A stretch of 64,000 bases of DNA from Pseudovibrio brasiliensis (GTDB lineage Bacteria > Pseudomonadota > Alphaproteobacteria > Rhizobiales > Stappiaceae): NCBI RefSeq assembly GCF_018282095.1, contig NZ_CP074126.1, forward strand, positions 4,438,341 through 4,502,340, given 5' to 3'. The notes under the pieces are model-generated. The model was not told where the DNA came from and searched no databases. It saw nothing but the letters and a program-made list of their open reading frames with translations. The translations under genes and the position numbers were made by a program. Of this stretch, positions 9,344-18,349 are shown in pieces. The first letter of the stretch is position 1; each line of letters opens with the position of its first letter.

Positions 9344-11608
9344 TTATACCGGAATATTATTTTCGGATGCAAAGTTCGTAAGGAACTCGCGAATATCTTC
9401 CGACCCTTTACCCGCTTCCAGCTGTTTCAGCAACTCTTCTGAAAGTGCTGATAGATCCAAAGAGCGTAACATCGCCTTAACAGGACCAATGGAAGCCGGA
9501 GACATGGAAAGGTTTCTGTAGCCGATCGCCAGCAGAGCCATCGCAGCAAGGGGCTGGCCACCAAGTTCACCACATAGGGTCACTGGTGTATCCATCTTGT
9601 CGCCAACAACGACAATCTTGCGCAAGGCGCGCAGGAAGCTCGGTGACAAAGCTTCAAAACGCTCAGCCACCAGCGTGTTTCCGCGATCAACCGCATAGAA
9701 GAACTGGAACAGGTCATTTGAGCCAACAGAGACGAAATCTACTTCCTTGTAGATCTCTTCAAGCTGGTAAAGCAGTGCCGGAACTTCCAACATCACGCCA
9801 AGCTTCAGCTCTTTTGGCGTATCGTGTCCATGCTGGCGAAGATGCTTCAGCTCACGCTCAACATAATCCCGTGCCTGCTGGAATTCAGAAACATCCGCCA
9901 CCATCGGGAACATGATGCGCAAAGAGCGCCCTGCCCCTGCATGCAGCATAGCTCTGATCTGGGTGCGCAGCAGGCCCGGACGATCCAGCCCGAAGCGAAT
10001 TGCGCGCCAACCCATGGCCGGGTTCTCTTCCTGTGCCAATCGCAGATAAGGCAGAACCTTGTCGCCACCAATGTCCAGAGAACGGAATGTCACCGGCTTG
10101 TCGCCAGCCGCATCCAGAACCTTGGAGTACAGCGAGTGCTGCTCTTGCATTCTTGGAAAGGCTGAAGCAACCATAAACTGAAGTTCGGTACGGAACAGGC
10201 CAACGCCATCCGCCCCCGCATCTTCCATGCTTGGCAAATCAACCAGCAGACCAGCATTCAGTTGAAGCTTAACGTCCACACCATCTTTGGTAACCGTCGG
10301 CTCATCACGAAGCTGCCGATAGATTTCTTGACGCTTGGAGCGCAGGCGAACCTTGTCAGCGAAAGCTTGCTCAACATCGTTTGCCGGACGCAGGAAGATC
10401 TGACCAATCTCACCGTCCACGATGATGGCATCAGTCGCTTCCACCAGCGAAACAATGTCTTCCACCTGTCCAACAGTTGGAATGCCAAGTGCACGCGCAA
10501 CAATGGTGACGTGACTAGTCGGGCCGCTTTCTTCCAGAACCAGACCACGAATGCGGTCGCGGTCATAATCCAGCAGCTCAGCAGCGCCCATGTTGCGTGC
10601 GATGATGATCGCATCTTTTGGCAGATCGTCTTCGCCGCTGTGGTTCTTGCCCATCAGCTCGCGAATAAGGCGATGCGCCAGATCATCCAGATCATGCAGG
10701 CGCTCACGCAGGTAAGGATCAGTCTGCCGGAGCATCTGAGCGCGTGTATCGCTCTGAACTTTCTCAACAGCAGCTTCAGCCGTCAAACCATTGCGGATTG
10801 CTTCATCAATCTTCCGGATCCAGCCACGGTCATAGGCAAACATCCGGTAAGCTTCCAGAACCTCACGGTGCTCACCGTGCTGAGAAAACTCACCGCTGGC
10901 CAACATGTGGTCCAGAGACTGACGCAGACGCGTAACGGATTCTTCAAGACGCTTCTTTTCTGTATCCGCATCTTCAGCGATCAGATTGGTGATGACAACG
11001 CGTGGCTCATGCAGAACAACGTGGCCAAGGCCAATGCCATCAGCAAGGGCAACGCCCTTCAGGTGCATCGGACGGATCACATCAATCGTCGTGCCTTGCT
11101 GCGCAATTGCTTCCAGCTCACCAGCCGCGACCATCTCAGCGATAACCATCGCAGTGGTCTGCAGGGCTTCCACTTCATCTTCGAAGTAAGTCCGGTGGTC
11201 TTTGTTTTGAACAACAAGTACGCCGAGGGTACGTCCTGCACGCAGGATCGGCACACCAAGGAAGGAGTTGTAATTCTCTTCGCCTGTTTCAGGACGATAA
11301 GCAAACGCTGGGTGCGCCTGCGCATTTGGTAAGTTCAGCGGTCTGGCATCAGAGGAAATCAAACCAACAAGACCCTCACCGACCTTCAGAGAAGTCTGGT
11401 GAACCGCGTCCTTATTCAGGCCCTCTGTCGCATACAGCTCAAGAACCCCATCCGCGCGCAAAATGTACACGGAACACACTTCCGCAACCACATTTGCCGC
11501 GATCAGACGTACAATCTTGTCGAGCCGTTCCTGCGCATTAATCGGCTCCGCCATAACTTCACGAAGCTTACGGAGGAGTACGCGCGGTCCGGCCAAGCTG
11601 CTGCGCAT
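9344..11608 (-). CDS. ptsP: Phosphoenolpyruvate-protein phosphotransferase PtsP (EI-Ntr)
   Basis: 754 residues: N-terminal GAF domain (about 20-165), PEP-utiliser N-domain, swivelling domain with the phospho-histidine segment SGPTSHVTIVARALGIP (about residue 365), and a C-terminal PEP-binding TIM barrel (MLEVPALL, FVSVGSNDLFQF, LCGELGG). The GAF domain distinguishes EI-Ntr from sugar-PTS enzyme I. It passes phosphate from PEP to NPr and EIIA-Ntr, a regulatory chain linked to nitrogen status, potassium and carbon-storage control. No HPr or EIIA gene lies in the window. The ATG at 11608 is preceded by AGGGCGGA. Confidence 0.95.
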   Translation of the reverse strand: MRSSLAGPRVLLRKLREVMAEPINAQERLDKIVRLIAANVVAEVCSVYILRADGVLELYATEGLNKDAVHQTSLKVGEGLVGLISSDARPLNLPNAQAHPAFAYRPETGEENYNSFLGVPILRAGRTLGVLVVQNKDHRTYFEDEVEALQTTAMVIAEMVAAGELEAIAQQGTTIDVIRPMHLKGVALADGIGLGHVVLHEPRVVITNLIAEDADTEKKRLEESVTRLRQSLDHMLASGEFSQHGEHREVLEAYRMFAYDRGWIRKIDEAIRNGLTAEAAVEKVQSDTRAQMLRQTDPYLRERLHDLDDLAHRLIRELMGKNHSGEDDLPKDAIIIARNMGAAELLDYDRDRIRGLVLEESGPTSHVTIVARALGIPTVGQVEDIVSLVEATDAIIVDGEIGQIFLRPANDVEQAFADKVRLRSKRQEIYRQLRDEPTVTKDGVDVKLQLNAGLLVDLPSMEDAGADGVGLFRTELQFMVASAFPRMQEQHSLYSKVLDAAGDKPVTFRSLDIGGDKVLPYLRLAQEENPAMGWRAIRFGLDRPGLLRTQIRAMLHAGAGRSLRIMFPMVADVSEFQQARDYVERELKHLRQHGHDTPKELKLGVMLEVPALLYQLEEIYKEVDFVSVGSNDLFQFFYAVDRGNTLVAERFEALSPSFLRALRKIVVVGDKMDTPVTLCGELGGQPLAAMALLAIGYRNLSMSPASIGPVKAMLRSLDLSALSEELLKQLEAGKGSEDIREFLTNFASENNIPV

Positions 11609-11705
11609 GCTCCGCCCTACCTATAATTCTGCTGGCCTTTTTAACAGGCCACGTTGTGCCTTGGAAGTTGTCCAAGACACAACAATATTCTCGACAGTAG
11701 GAAAC

Positions 11706-12956
11706 CTAGCCGTCAAGTCCGTATAGCGAATGGAGAGTACGAACCGCAAGTTCCGTATACGCGGAATCGATCAGAACAGAGATTTTAATCTCAGATGTCG
11801 TAATCGCGCGGATGTTAATCCCCTTCTCAGCCAGGCCTTCAAAACACTGGGCTGCAACACCGGCATGCGAACGCATACCCATGCCGATTACGGAAACTTT
11901 TACAACATCAGTAGCGCCTTCGATATTCTCGAAGCCGATTTCCTCGACGTTCTCCTCAATTACCTTGCGCGCACGCTCGTAATCGCTCTCTGGAACGGTA
12001 AAGGTGATATCGGTCGTCTTCCCATCTGGAGAGATGTTCTGAACGATCATGTCTACGTTAATGTTACCTTCGGCCAACGGGCCAAACACTCTGGACGCGA
12101 TGCCAGGTTTGTCAGCAACGTTGCGGATAGAAATCTGTGCTTCGTCTTTTGAGTAAGCGATGCCAGTGACGACTTGTTGTTCCAAAATCTCGTCCTCGTC
12201 GCAAATAAGTGTACCTACAGGGGTTCCGTCAGCGCTAATCTGCGGGGCATCCGGATCATCAAAGCTGGAACGTACAAACGTACGAACGCCGTGAACCATC
12301 GCCATCTCAACAGAACGGACCTGCAAAACCTTCGCACCAAGAGAAGCCATTTCCAGCATCTCTTCAAAAGCAACACGTTCCAGACGCGTCGCCTTGGCCA
12401 CCACACGTGGGTCAGTGGTATAAACACCGTCCACATCCGTGTAGATGTCACAGCGGTCTGCCTGAATAGCCGCAGCTATCGCCACCGCACTAGTGTCAGA
12501 ACCACCACGTCCAAGCGTCGCCAGCCTATTGTCAGGCGCTACACCCTGGAAACCAGCGCAAACTGCAACCTGTCCACGCTCAAGGCGTTCAATGAGAGTT
12601 TGACCTTCAATGCTCTCAATACGCGCTGCACCGTGGGCTTCATTCGTGCGGATAGGAATCTGCCATCCCTGCCAAGAACGTGCATCCACGCCCATATCTT
12701 GCAGCACAATCGCCAACAAGCCGGAAGTCACCTGCTCACCTGAGGCAACAACCGCATCATATTCACGCGCATCATGCAGCGCTGCGGCTTCTTTCGTGTA
12801 GCCAACCAGCGTGTTCGTCACACCAGCCATCGCGGATACAACAACGGCAACCTGGTTGCCTGCTTCCACTTCACGCTTCACATGCCGCGCAACATTTCTG
12901 ATACGCTCTAGGTCGGCAACGGAGGTGCCGCCAAACTTCATAACCAAACGGGCCAT
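11706..12956 (-). CDS. lysC: Aspartate kinase
   Basis: 416 residues from the ATG at 12956. The kinase domain starts MARLVMKFGGTSVAD, with VVVSAMAG, GRGGSDTSAVAIAAA and IYTDVDGVYTTDPR. The C-terminal half carries two ACT domains (about 265-330 and 345-405) that normally bind lysine and/or threonine for feedback control. It catalyses the first step of the aspartate family, feeding lysine, diaminopimelate, threonine and methionine. The frame extends 78 codons upstream but the extension is unlike the family and GGAGGA sits 12 bases before 12956. Divergent from ubiG across about 155 bases. Confidence 0.96.
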   Translation of the reverse strand: MARLVMKFGGTSVADLERIRNVARHVKREVEAGNQVAVVVSAMAGVTNTLVGYTKEAAALHDAREYDAVVASGEQVTSGLLAIVLQDMGVDARSWQGWQIPIRTNEAHGAARIESIEGQTLIERLERGQVAVCAGFQGVAPDNRLATLGRGGSDTSAVAIAAAIQADRCDIYTDVDGVYTTDPRVVAKATRLERVAFEEMLEMASLGAKVLQVRSVEMAMVHGVRTFVRSSFDDPDAPQISADGTPVGTLICDEDEILEQQVVTGIAYSKDEAQISIRNVADKPGIASRVFGPLAEGNINVDMIVQNISPDGKTTDITFTVPESDYERARKVIEENVEEIGFENIEGATDVVKVSVIGMGMRSHAGVAAQCFEGLAEKGINIRAITTSEIKISVLIDSAYTELAVRTLHSLYGLDG

Positions 12957-13112
12957 CGCTTCCCAAATTCCTCCGAGGGCCTTTGTGATGAACCGATCAT
13001 CACTACAAACGGCGCTAATCCATACAACTAGCGCCCTTCTATCGCAACCAGCGGCTTGACAAAAACCGCGATTAGACCCACCAGTACCGGGATGAAAGTG
13101 GAGAGTTGAGCT

Positions 13113-13889
13113 ATGAGCACCGCGCAAAAACCAAGCAACGCCGCCAAAAATCCGGCACAAACCACAATCGACCCGGCGGAAGTTGCGCATTTCTCATCAA
13201 TTGCATCGGAATGGTGGGACCCTACTGGAAAATTCCGTCCTCTCCACAAATTCAGCCCAGTCCGCATCTCCTATATTAAAGAGTATGCCTGTGACCACTT
13301 TGGCCGGGATGAGACTTCCCCTAAAGCCTTAGAAGGTCTACGTATTTTGGATATCGGCTGTGGTGGTGGCCTGCTCTCCGAACCGATGGCTCGCATGGGT
13401 GCAACTGTGGTCGGAGCAGATGCTTCCGAGACCAACATCAAAGTAGCCACACTTCATGCACAGCAGTCCGGCCTCGACATCGACTATCGCGCACAAACAG
13501 CTGAATCTCTCGTAGAGGCGGGTGAGCAGTTCGACATCGTGCTCAACATGGAAGTGGTAGAACATGTCGCAGACGTTCCGCTGTTCATGAAGTCCTGTGC
13601 AGATCTTGTGCGTCCCGGTGGAATGATGTTCACTGCAACTATCAACAGAACTCTGAAAGCCTACGCACTCGCAATTGTCGCAGCAGAGCGCGTTCTCCGC
13701 TGGCTGCCAAAAGGCACTCACCAATACGAAAAGCTGGTTCGCCCGGAAGAGCTGGAAGCACCACTCAATGAATCTGGCATGAGCATCTATGAGCGCTGCG
13801 GAGTCAGCTTCAATCCGCTGACCGATAGCTGGTCCAGAACGACCGATCTGGATGTAAACTACATGGTAATAGCTCGGAAGCCAGAGTAG
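13113..13889 (+). CDS. ubiG: Ubiquinone biosynthesis O-methyltransferase UbiG
   Basis: 258 residues, class I methyltransferase. Signature N-terminal part [36 protein letters not shown], then SAM motif [16 protein letters not shown] (about 79-93), [11 protein letters not shown], and [13 protein letters not shown]. UbiG methylates both the catechol and the demethyl-ubiquinol hydroxyls in ubiquinone synthesis, at the inner membrane surface. The N-terminus to motif I matches the family closely. Followed after 32 bases by an alpha/beta hydrolase that may be co-transcribed. Confidence 0.95.
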   Translation: MSTAQKPSNAAKNPAQTTIDPAEVAHFSSIASEWWDPTGKFRPLHKFSPVRISYIKEYACDHFGRDETSPKALEGLRILDIGCGGGLLSEPMARMGATVVGADASETNIKVATLHAQQSGLDIDYRAQTAESLVEAGEQFDIVLNMEVVEHVADVPLFMKSCADLVRPGGMMFTATINRTLKAYALAIVAAERVLRWLPKGTHQYEKLVRPEELEAPLNESGMSIYERCGVSFNPLTDSWSRTTDLDVNYMVIARKPE

Positions 13890-13921
13890 CAGCTGGCATC
13901 CAATCAAAAAGGAGAATGAAA

Positions 13922-14629
13922 ATGCCAGACACAGCAACAGCAGAAACTGTCGTTTTCATTCCCGGCCTTACCAGCACCGGCGCTTTGTTTGGCCCTCAGA
14001 TCAACTCGCTGAAAGAGCGCCCAATCATCATCGCTGAAACCTGCAACATGAATTCCATTGAAGCCATGGCAAAGCGGTTGCTGGACCACACACCCCAAAA
14101 GTTCGCTCTCCTCGGAATGTCCATGGGCGGTTACGTCGCCCTGGAGGTGATTCGACAGGCACCTGAACGTGTCAGTCGCCTCGCGCTGGTCAACACAAAC
14201 GCCCGAGACGACACCGCGGCCCAGACGCAGCTTCGCCATACACAAATGGAAATCGCAAAGAAGGGAGGTTTTCACAAGATCGCCTCCATGCAATACCCGC
14301 AGCTCGTCCATCCTGCCCGCCATGACGATACCGCTCTTAGACAGGTTGTCTTCGATATGGCCGCCGAGATTGGCCCTGAGGATTTCCTGAAGCAACAAAA
14401 CGCCATCATCAATCGCCGCGACCAAAGGCCAAACCTTCCGGCAATCCAGTGTCCAACTATGATCATCGCTGGCGAAGAGGACAGCCTGCTCCCGCTCGAC
14501 AGATGCCGCGAAATGCATGACGCAATCGCAAACAGCAAACTGCACATCATCCCGGATTGCGGCCACATGTCGACGCTGGAACACCCGGTTCATACAAGCG
14601 AACTCGTACAGGACTGGTTAGCTGCATAG
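13922..14629 (+). CDS. Alpha/beta fold hydrolase
   Basis: 235 residues. The N-terminal strand VVFIPGLTSTG gives the oxyanion segment. The nucleophile elbow GMSMGGY puts the serine at residue 67, the catalytic Asp is probably in AGEEDSLLPLD, and the His is in PDCGHMSTLEHP. The substrate is unknown. Two nearby ATGs exist (13916 and 13922); GGAG at 13911-13914 is 1 base from the first and 7 from the second, so 13922 is preferred. Placed after ubiG, probably the same transcript. Confidence 0.85.
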   Translation: MPDTATAETVVFIPGLTSTGALFGPQINSLKERPIIIAETCNMNSIEAMAKRLLDHTPQKFALLGMSMGGYVALEVIRQAPERVSRLALVNTNARDDTAAQTQLRHTQMEIAKKGGFHKIASMQYPQLVHPARHDDTALRQVVFDMAAEIGPEDFLKQQNAIINRRDQRPNLPAIQCPTMIIAGEEDSLLPLDRCREMHDAIANSKLHIIPDCGHMSTLEHPVHTSELVQDWLAA

Positions 14630-14849
14630 CAGCGCCACAAGGTTAACGAGTCCTTCAGAAAAAAGCCGCTGAAATCCCTTAGAATCCAGAATATCCTTTT
14701 GCCAATATTAGCGCCTATAAACAGGAGGGTGTACGCGGCGTAAGTTATCGGCAAGCGAGCTTCTTCCAAATTCCCTGATCGCTCGAAATCTATTGTCTCA
14801 AAACCTAAATCGCCGCCCGAGAACTTGATCGGAGTCCGGAGGAGACACG

Positions 14850-15419
14850 ATGCTGAACATGGACAAAGAGATGAAGGAAGCAATGGAGCGCTGGACCGTT
14901 GCTACAGATGGGCTGCCTTGGCAAGGCTGGTTTTGGGCGCAGGGTGGAGATCAACTATCCAACACCGCTTTGGAGCACGCGATCTCCAACAATAAATCTA
15001 TGCTCGAGAGCTATCAGGCCCTCATGCATGCAAACATGGCCTTCTTTAACAAGCGAATGAAAGCCAACACAGACTTCATTCAGGAAATCTGGGATTGCCC
15101 GACTGGTATTGAGTTCTCCAAGCTCGCCAGCGACTTCATGCAGCAAGCTTTTGAAGATTGCCGTCAGGAAGGCGCACGCCAGATGAACGAGATGTCTTCC
15201 GCGATGAAGGGCACGGTTTCCAAAACCCAAAAGGCAACTTCGGAAGCGCTCACCAGCATTGATGACCTCAAGGCAATGGCTCAGGCTGCTCCAACAAAGG
15301 TACCAGCCAAACCACGTCGCAGAGTGCCTCGCAAATCAACGAGCACCCGCACCCGCGCAAAGAATGCGGACAAACCTTCCGCATCCCGAGCCCCGGGCCC
15401 AAAAGGCGTGTCAGCCTGA
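14850..15419 (+). CDS. Phasin-like protein with basic C-terminal tail
   Basis: 189 residues. The first 140 are amphipathic helices with the phasin pattern (SMLESYQALMHANMAFFNKRMKANTDFIQEIWDC, then a helix ending ALTSIDDLKAMAQ). The last 40 are Pro/Arg/Lys/Ser-rich (KPRRRVPRKSTSTRTRAKNADK), resembling the DNA-binding tails of granule-chromosome linkers such as PhaF/PhaM; that comparison is inference. Phasins coat polyhydroxyalkanoate granules. The start at 14850 lies after a GGAGGAG stretch. A second start at MDKEM (14859) is possible. It ends in a strong terminator. No PHA synthase is in the window. Confidence 0.75.
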   Translation: MLNMDKEMKEAMERWTVATDGLPWQGWFWAQGGDQLSNTALEHAISNNKSMLESYQALMHANMAFFNKRMKANTDFIQEIWDCPTGIEFSKLASDFMQQAFEDCRQEGARQMNEMSSAMKGTVSKTQKATSEALTSIDDLKAMAQAAPTKVPAKPRRRVPRKSTSTRTRAKNADKPSASRAPGPKGVSA

Positions 15420-15435
15420 TTGAGCAAGAAATCAA

Positions 15436-15465
15436 AAAGGCGCCCTAACCGAGGCGCCTTTCGTT
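15436..15465 (+). terminator. Intrinsic terminator after the phasin-like gene
   Basis: Stem AAAGGCGCC with GGCGCCTTT (15436-15444 and 15453-15461), 8-base loop, T-rich tail. It lies between convergent genes and could also stop DUF1178 transcripts. Confidence 0.85.
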
Positions 15466-15490
15466 TGTCTGCCATATAGTTTGTTGCAAA

Positions 15491-16060
15491 TCAGTTGCGG
15501 TCTTCCGGCAAAACAGGCAGCGGCATCAGCTCAATGCCTTCTTCCAAAAGCTCTTTCGCGTCGTCCGGTGTCGTTTCACCATATATCCCACGCTCTTCGC
15601 TCTCGCCGTAGTGGATCTTGCGAGCTTCATCAGCAAACTTGTCGCCAACATACTCAGAGTTGGAAACGACCTGTTTGCGGAACTCCCGTAGAGCTTCCAC
15701 CAGCTCCTTCGCTTTTTCAGGAACTTTCTGCAAATCAACATTGGATGCCGACGTCGCTACAGCCTGCTCTGAACTCGCAGGAGCGGCAGCAGCCGGTTGC
15801 TGTTCTTTCGCGACCGCAGCTTCCGATGCTTTCGCCTGAGCTGCAGCAACAGCTTTTGCAGCCTGATGTTCAACCTGCGCCTTCTTCTGGCTTCGCGAGG
15901 TAGACACATTTGGCGCCATTAAGCGTTTATGGATTTCTGAACTGTCGCAGAACGGGCACGTAACCAGCCCCATTTCTTTCTGCTTGTCGTAGTCGCCAGA
16001 ATTCCGAAACCATCCATCAAACTCATGCCCATTGTCACAGGCGAGAGAGTAATTAATCAC
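15491..16060 (-). CDS. DUF1178 family protein
   Basis: 189 residues. N-terminal zinc-ribbon-like block MINYSLACDNGHEFDGWFRN and CPFCDSSEIHKRLMAPNVS (Cys at about 8, 35 and 38) is the DUF1178 signature, followed by a variable Ala-rich linker (about 65-105). A conserved C-terminal block reads YVGDKFADEARKIHYGE, then ERGIYGETTPDDAKELLEEGI. The role is unknown; the gene is widespread in Alphaproteobacteria. Its ATG overlaps the stop of the carbon-nitrogen hydrolase by 4 bases (ATGA), so translation is coupled. Confidence 0.9.
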   Translation of the reverse strand: MINYSLACDNGHEFDGWFRNSGDYDKQKEMGLVTCPFCDSSEIHKRLMAPNVSTSRSQKKAQVEHQAAKAVAAAQAKASEAAVAKEQQPAAAAPASSEQAVATSASNVDLQKVPEKAKELVEALREFRKQVVSNSEYVGDKFADEARKIHYGESEERGIYGETTPDDAKELLEEGIELMPLPVLPEDRN

Positions 16061-16911
16061 CTGACCATCTCCCCACTCAGGGAAACCGTGGCCACAGAAA
16101 AATCTCGTGCATTTTCAATTGCCGGAATGCGGCGGCGGGCTTCATCAACCTTTGCCAAATCAAGCTCACCAAGCAATACACCCGGTTCATCATGATCCAG
16201 TTCTGCAATCACACGGCCCCACGGATCCACCATCAGGCTATGCCCATAGGTTTGGCGATCATCTTCGTGCGTCCCACCTTGCGCAGCTGTCACAACAAAA
16301 GCGCCGTTTTCAATAGCACGCGATCTTTGCAGTACATGCCAATGCGCCTCACCTGTTTGCTTGGTAAAGGCAGCAGGTCCAGTCAGCACTTGAGCACCGG
16401 CTTTGGATTGCTCACGAAACAGAGCTGGCTGGCGAATATCATAGCAGATCGCCATACCAACCTTGGCAACACCAAGATCAACCACTGGAGAGACACTGCC
16501 AGCACTATAGCTTTCAGATTCACGCCAGCTTTCACCATTCGGCAAGTCCACATCGAACATATGGATCTTGTCATAGCGCGCAACGACCTCACCTCGCGGA
16601 GAAATCATAAAACCACGGTTGGCCAGCTTGTCGTCTTCAAGCCGAATAGCCAGAGACCCGATATGAACCCAGATGTTCAACTCATTCGCCAAAATGCCCA
16701 ATCGCTTCAGGAAAGGATCAGCCCCTTCAAAACTGGAGGCAGCAAGTTGTGCTTTGCGGCTACGTTCCAACACATTGGTCATCTCAGGCGTTTGCACATA
16801 AACCGCGCCTTCAGCAGCAGCTTCTCTAACCAACGCCTCACAGACATCAAGATTTTCGAGCGGGTTTCGTCCCGTTCTCATCTGGATACATGCAGCCACA
16901 AAACTTGTCAT
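16057..16911 (-). CDS. Carbon-nitrogen hydrolase (nitrilase/omega-amidase type)
   Basis: 284 residues. The catalytic triad of the nitrilase superfamily is readable: Glu in VQTPEMTN (about 43), Lys in RYDKIHMFDVDL (about 115), Cys in GMAICYDIRQP (about 155). The HMFDVD and CYDIR contexts fit the NIT1/NIT2 branch, which hydrolyses deaminated glutathione or alpha-keto-omega amides. Adjacent glutaredoxin makes deaminated-glutathione amidase attractive, but this is inference. The frame starts with TTG at 16914 immediately before ATG at 16911; the ATG is used. Downstream of grxC, upstream of DUF1178. Confidence 0.88.
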   Translation of the reverse strand: MTSFVAACIQMRTGRNPLENLDVCEALVREAAAEGAVYVQTPEMTNVLERSRKAQLAASSFEGADPFLKRLGILANELNIWVHIGSLAIRLEDDKLANRGFMISPRGEVVARYDKIHMFDVDLPNGESWRESESYSAGSVSPVVDLGVAKVGMAICYDIRQPALFREQSKAGAQVLTGPAAFTKQTGEAHWHVLQRSRAIENGAFVVTAAQGGTHEDDRQTYGHSLMVDPWGRVIAELDHDEPGVLLGELDLAKVDEARRRIPAIENARDFSVATVSLSGEMVR

Positions 16912-16959
16912 CAAATCTCACTTTCAAAGCGCAGTGTGTAATACGCTTCCTAAGCTTCT

Positions 16960-17223
16960 TTAAATATCAGCACTCAGCAGACCATCCAAGTGGCCACGAC
17001 GCTCCAGCGCAAACAGGTCATCACAACCACCAATATGCTCGGATCCAATGAAGATCTGCGGGAAGGTGTTGGCACCGTTCGCCTTGGAAATCATTTCCTT
17101 ACGGATTGTAGGATCTTCGCTGTAGTTGAATTCTTTATAGTCAACACCCTTCTCATCAAGAAGTCTTTTTGCACGAGCACAGTAACCGCACATATCACGG
17201 GTGTAGATAGTAACTTGAGCCAT
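16960..17223 (-). CDS. grxC: Glutaredoxin 3
   Basis: 87 residues. Dithiol active site CGYC at residues 12-15, cis-Pro in NTFPQIFIGSEHIGGCDDL, and the GG glutathione-binding pair. It reduces glutathione mixed disulfides and protein disulfides in the cytosol. The frame runs further upstream to 17256, but the family starts at MAQVTIYTRD and AAGGAC stands just before the ATG at 17223. Operon-like order with comF upstream and the nitrilase-family gene downstream. Confidence 0.95.
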   Translation of the reverse strand: MAQVTIYTRDMCGYCARAKRLLDEKGVDYKEFNYSEDPTIRKEMISKANGANTFPQIFIGSEHIGGCDDLFALERRGHLDGLLSADI

Positions 17224-17377
17224 ATTTTTGTCCTTTGGATACACAGCGAAGGCCAATAAAATTCAGCCATCAAAACTGAAGTCTATATGGCTCACAGCCA
17301 AATAAACCGCAAGTCCACCTCAACTCAAGTTGATCACTTGGTTATATCAAGCATACAAAACGCCGTTTCAACAGCAG

Positions 17378-18223
17378 CTAAGCATTATAGTCAGACAGTT
17401 TTTCAGGATCTACCAGCGCAAAAACCAGTACATCAACTTGCTTTGCACCCGCTGCTTTCAAAACACGCGTGCACTCTTCAACAGTTGCACCGGTTGTCAG
17501 CACATCATCAACCAACACCACTTGCGCACCGGAAACCTTTGCAAGAAAATGCTCTGAAACTTCAAAGGCTCCTTTCACATTCGCTGTCCGTGCTCCCCGC
17601 TTGAGCCCCACCTGCTGATTGGTCTTGCGCGTGCGAACCAGCCCATCCAGCAAACTCTGCCCACCAAGATGCTTCTGTATCTCGCGAGCAAGTAATGCAG
17701 ACTGGTTATAAGTCCGCTCTCGTAATCGTGAGCTGTGTAATGGAACAGGGACTAGAAAACTATCAGCTGAGACCAGTTCTGTCCCTGGGTTCAGCATGCA
17801 GCCCGCAAGAAACTTGGATAATCGGATCTCACCATAGAACTTGAAGCGCTTCACCAGCTCTTGCGCAGGCCCAGTATAGATAGCCGCAGCCCGTGCCCGC
17901 TCATAATCAGGTGGGTTTACAAGTGCAGCTGCGCTCCAGGCATTCGGGCCAAGTTCATAATGTAAAGGCACCCCGAGCCGCTCGCAGTAGGGCGCCGAAA
18001 TCAAATCAAGATTCTGCCAACACGACAGGCACAAGCCTCCCTCACCCTGCACCAGCTCGCTACAGACCGGGCAGCAGTGAGGAAACAACGCATCCAAAGC
18101 AAAACTGAGGCTGCGCTTCAAATAAGGAAGCAACTTGAGGTCTTTCAATCGGTGCTTGTCAGGCAGCTCTGCTCTTTCCACTGCATCAGGCAACCATTCC
18201 AGAGAAGAAAACTTGTCGCCCAT
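17378..18223 (-). CDS. ComF family phosphoribosyltransferase-like protein
   Basis: 281 residues. N-terminal zinc-finger-like cysteines (CCPVCSELVQGEGGLCLSCW, about 50-70) and a C-terminal PRPP-binding loop VVLVDDVLTTGATVEECT (about 235-252), the signature of ComF/GntX. In naturally competent bacteria ComF helps handle incoming single-stranded DNA; elsewhere the substrate is unknown. The ATG at 18223 has GGTGAG 5 bases upstream. Divergent from the methyltransferase gene at 18350. Confidence 0.9.
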   Translation of the reverse strand: MGDKFSSLEWLPDAVERAELPDKHRLKDLKLLPYLKRSLSFALDALFPHCCPVCSELVQGEGGLCLSCWQNLDLISAPYCERLGVPLHYELGPNAWSAAALVNPPDYERARAAAIYTGPAQELVKRFKFYGEIRLSKFLAGCMLNPGTELVSADSFLVPVPLHSSRLRERTYNQSALLAREIQKHLGGQSLLDGLVRTRKTNQQVGLKRGARTANVKGAFEVSEHFLAKVSGAQVVLVDDVLTTGATVEECTRVLKAAGAKQVDVLVFALVDPEKLSDYNA

Positions 18224-18349
18224 CTATGCTCACCGTATATATCTGCAGATGAATTAGGCTAACAAAGCCTTCGATGGACATCACCCCATGTTCAATGGGG
18301 ATATAACTTCCAATAGTGCGCACAGCACATTCTGGCCAAAGGCGCCCTC

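Noticed and set aside
10262-11332. 356-codon plus-strand frame
   Set aside because: Antisense to ptsP; no ribosome site or domain.
13056-13061. TTGACA before ubiG
   Set aside because: No -10-like hexamer at 16-18 bases; left out.
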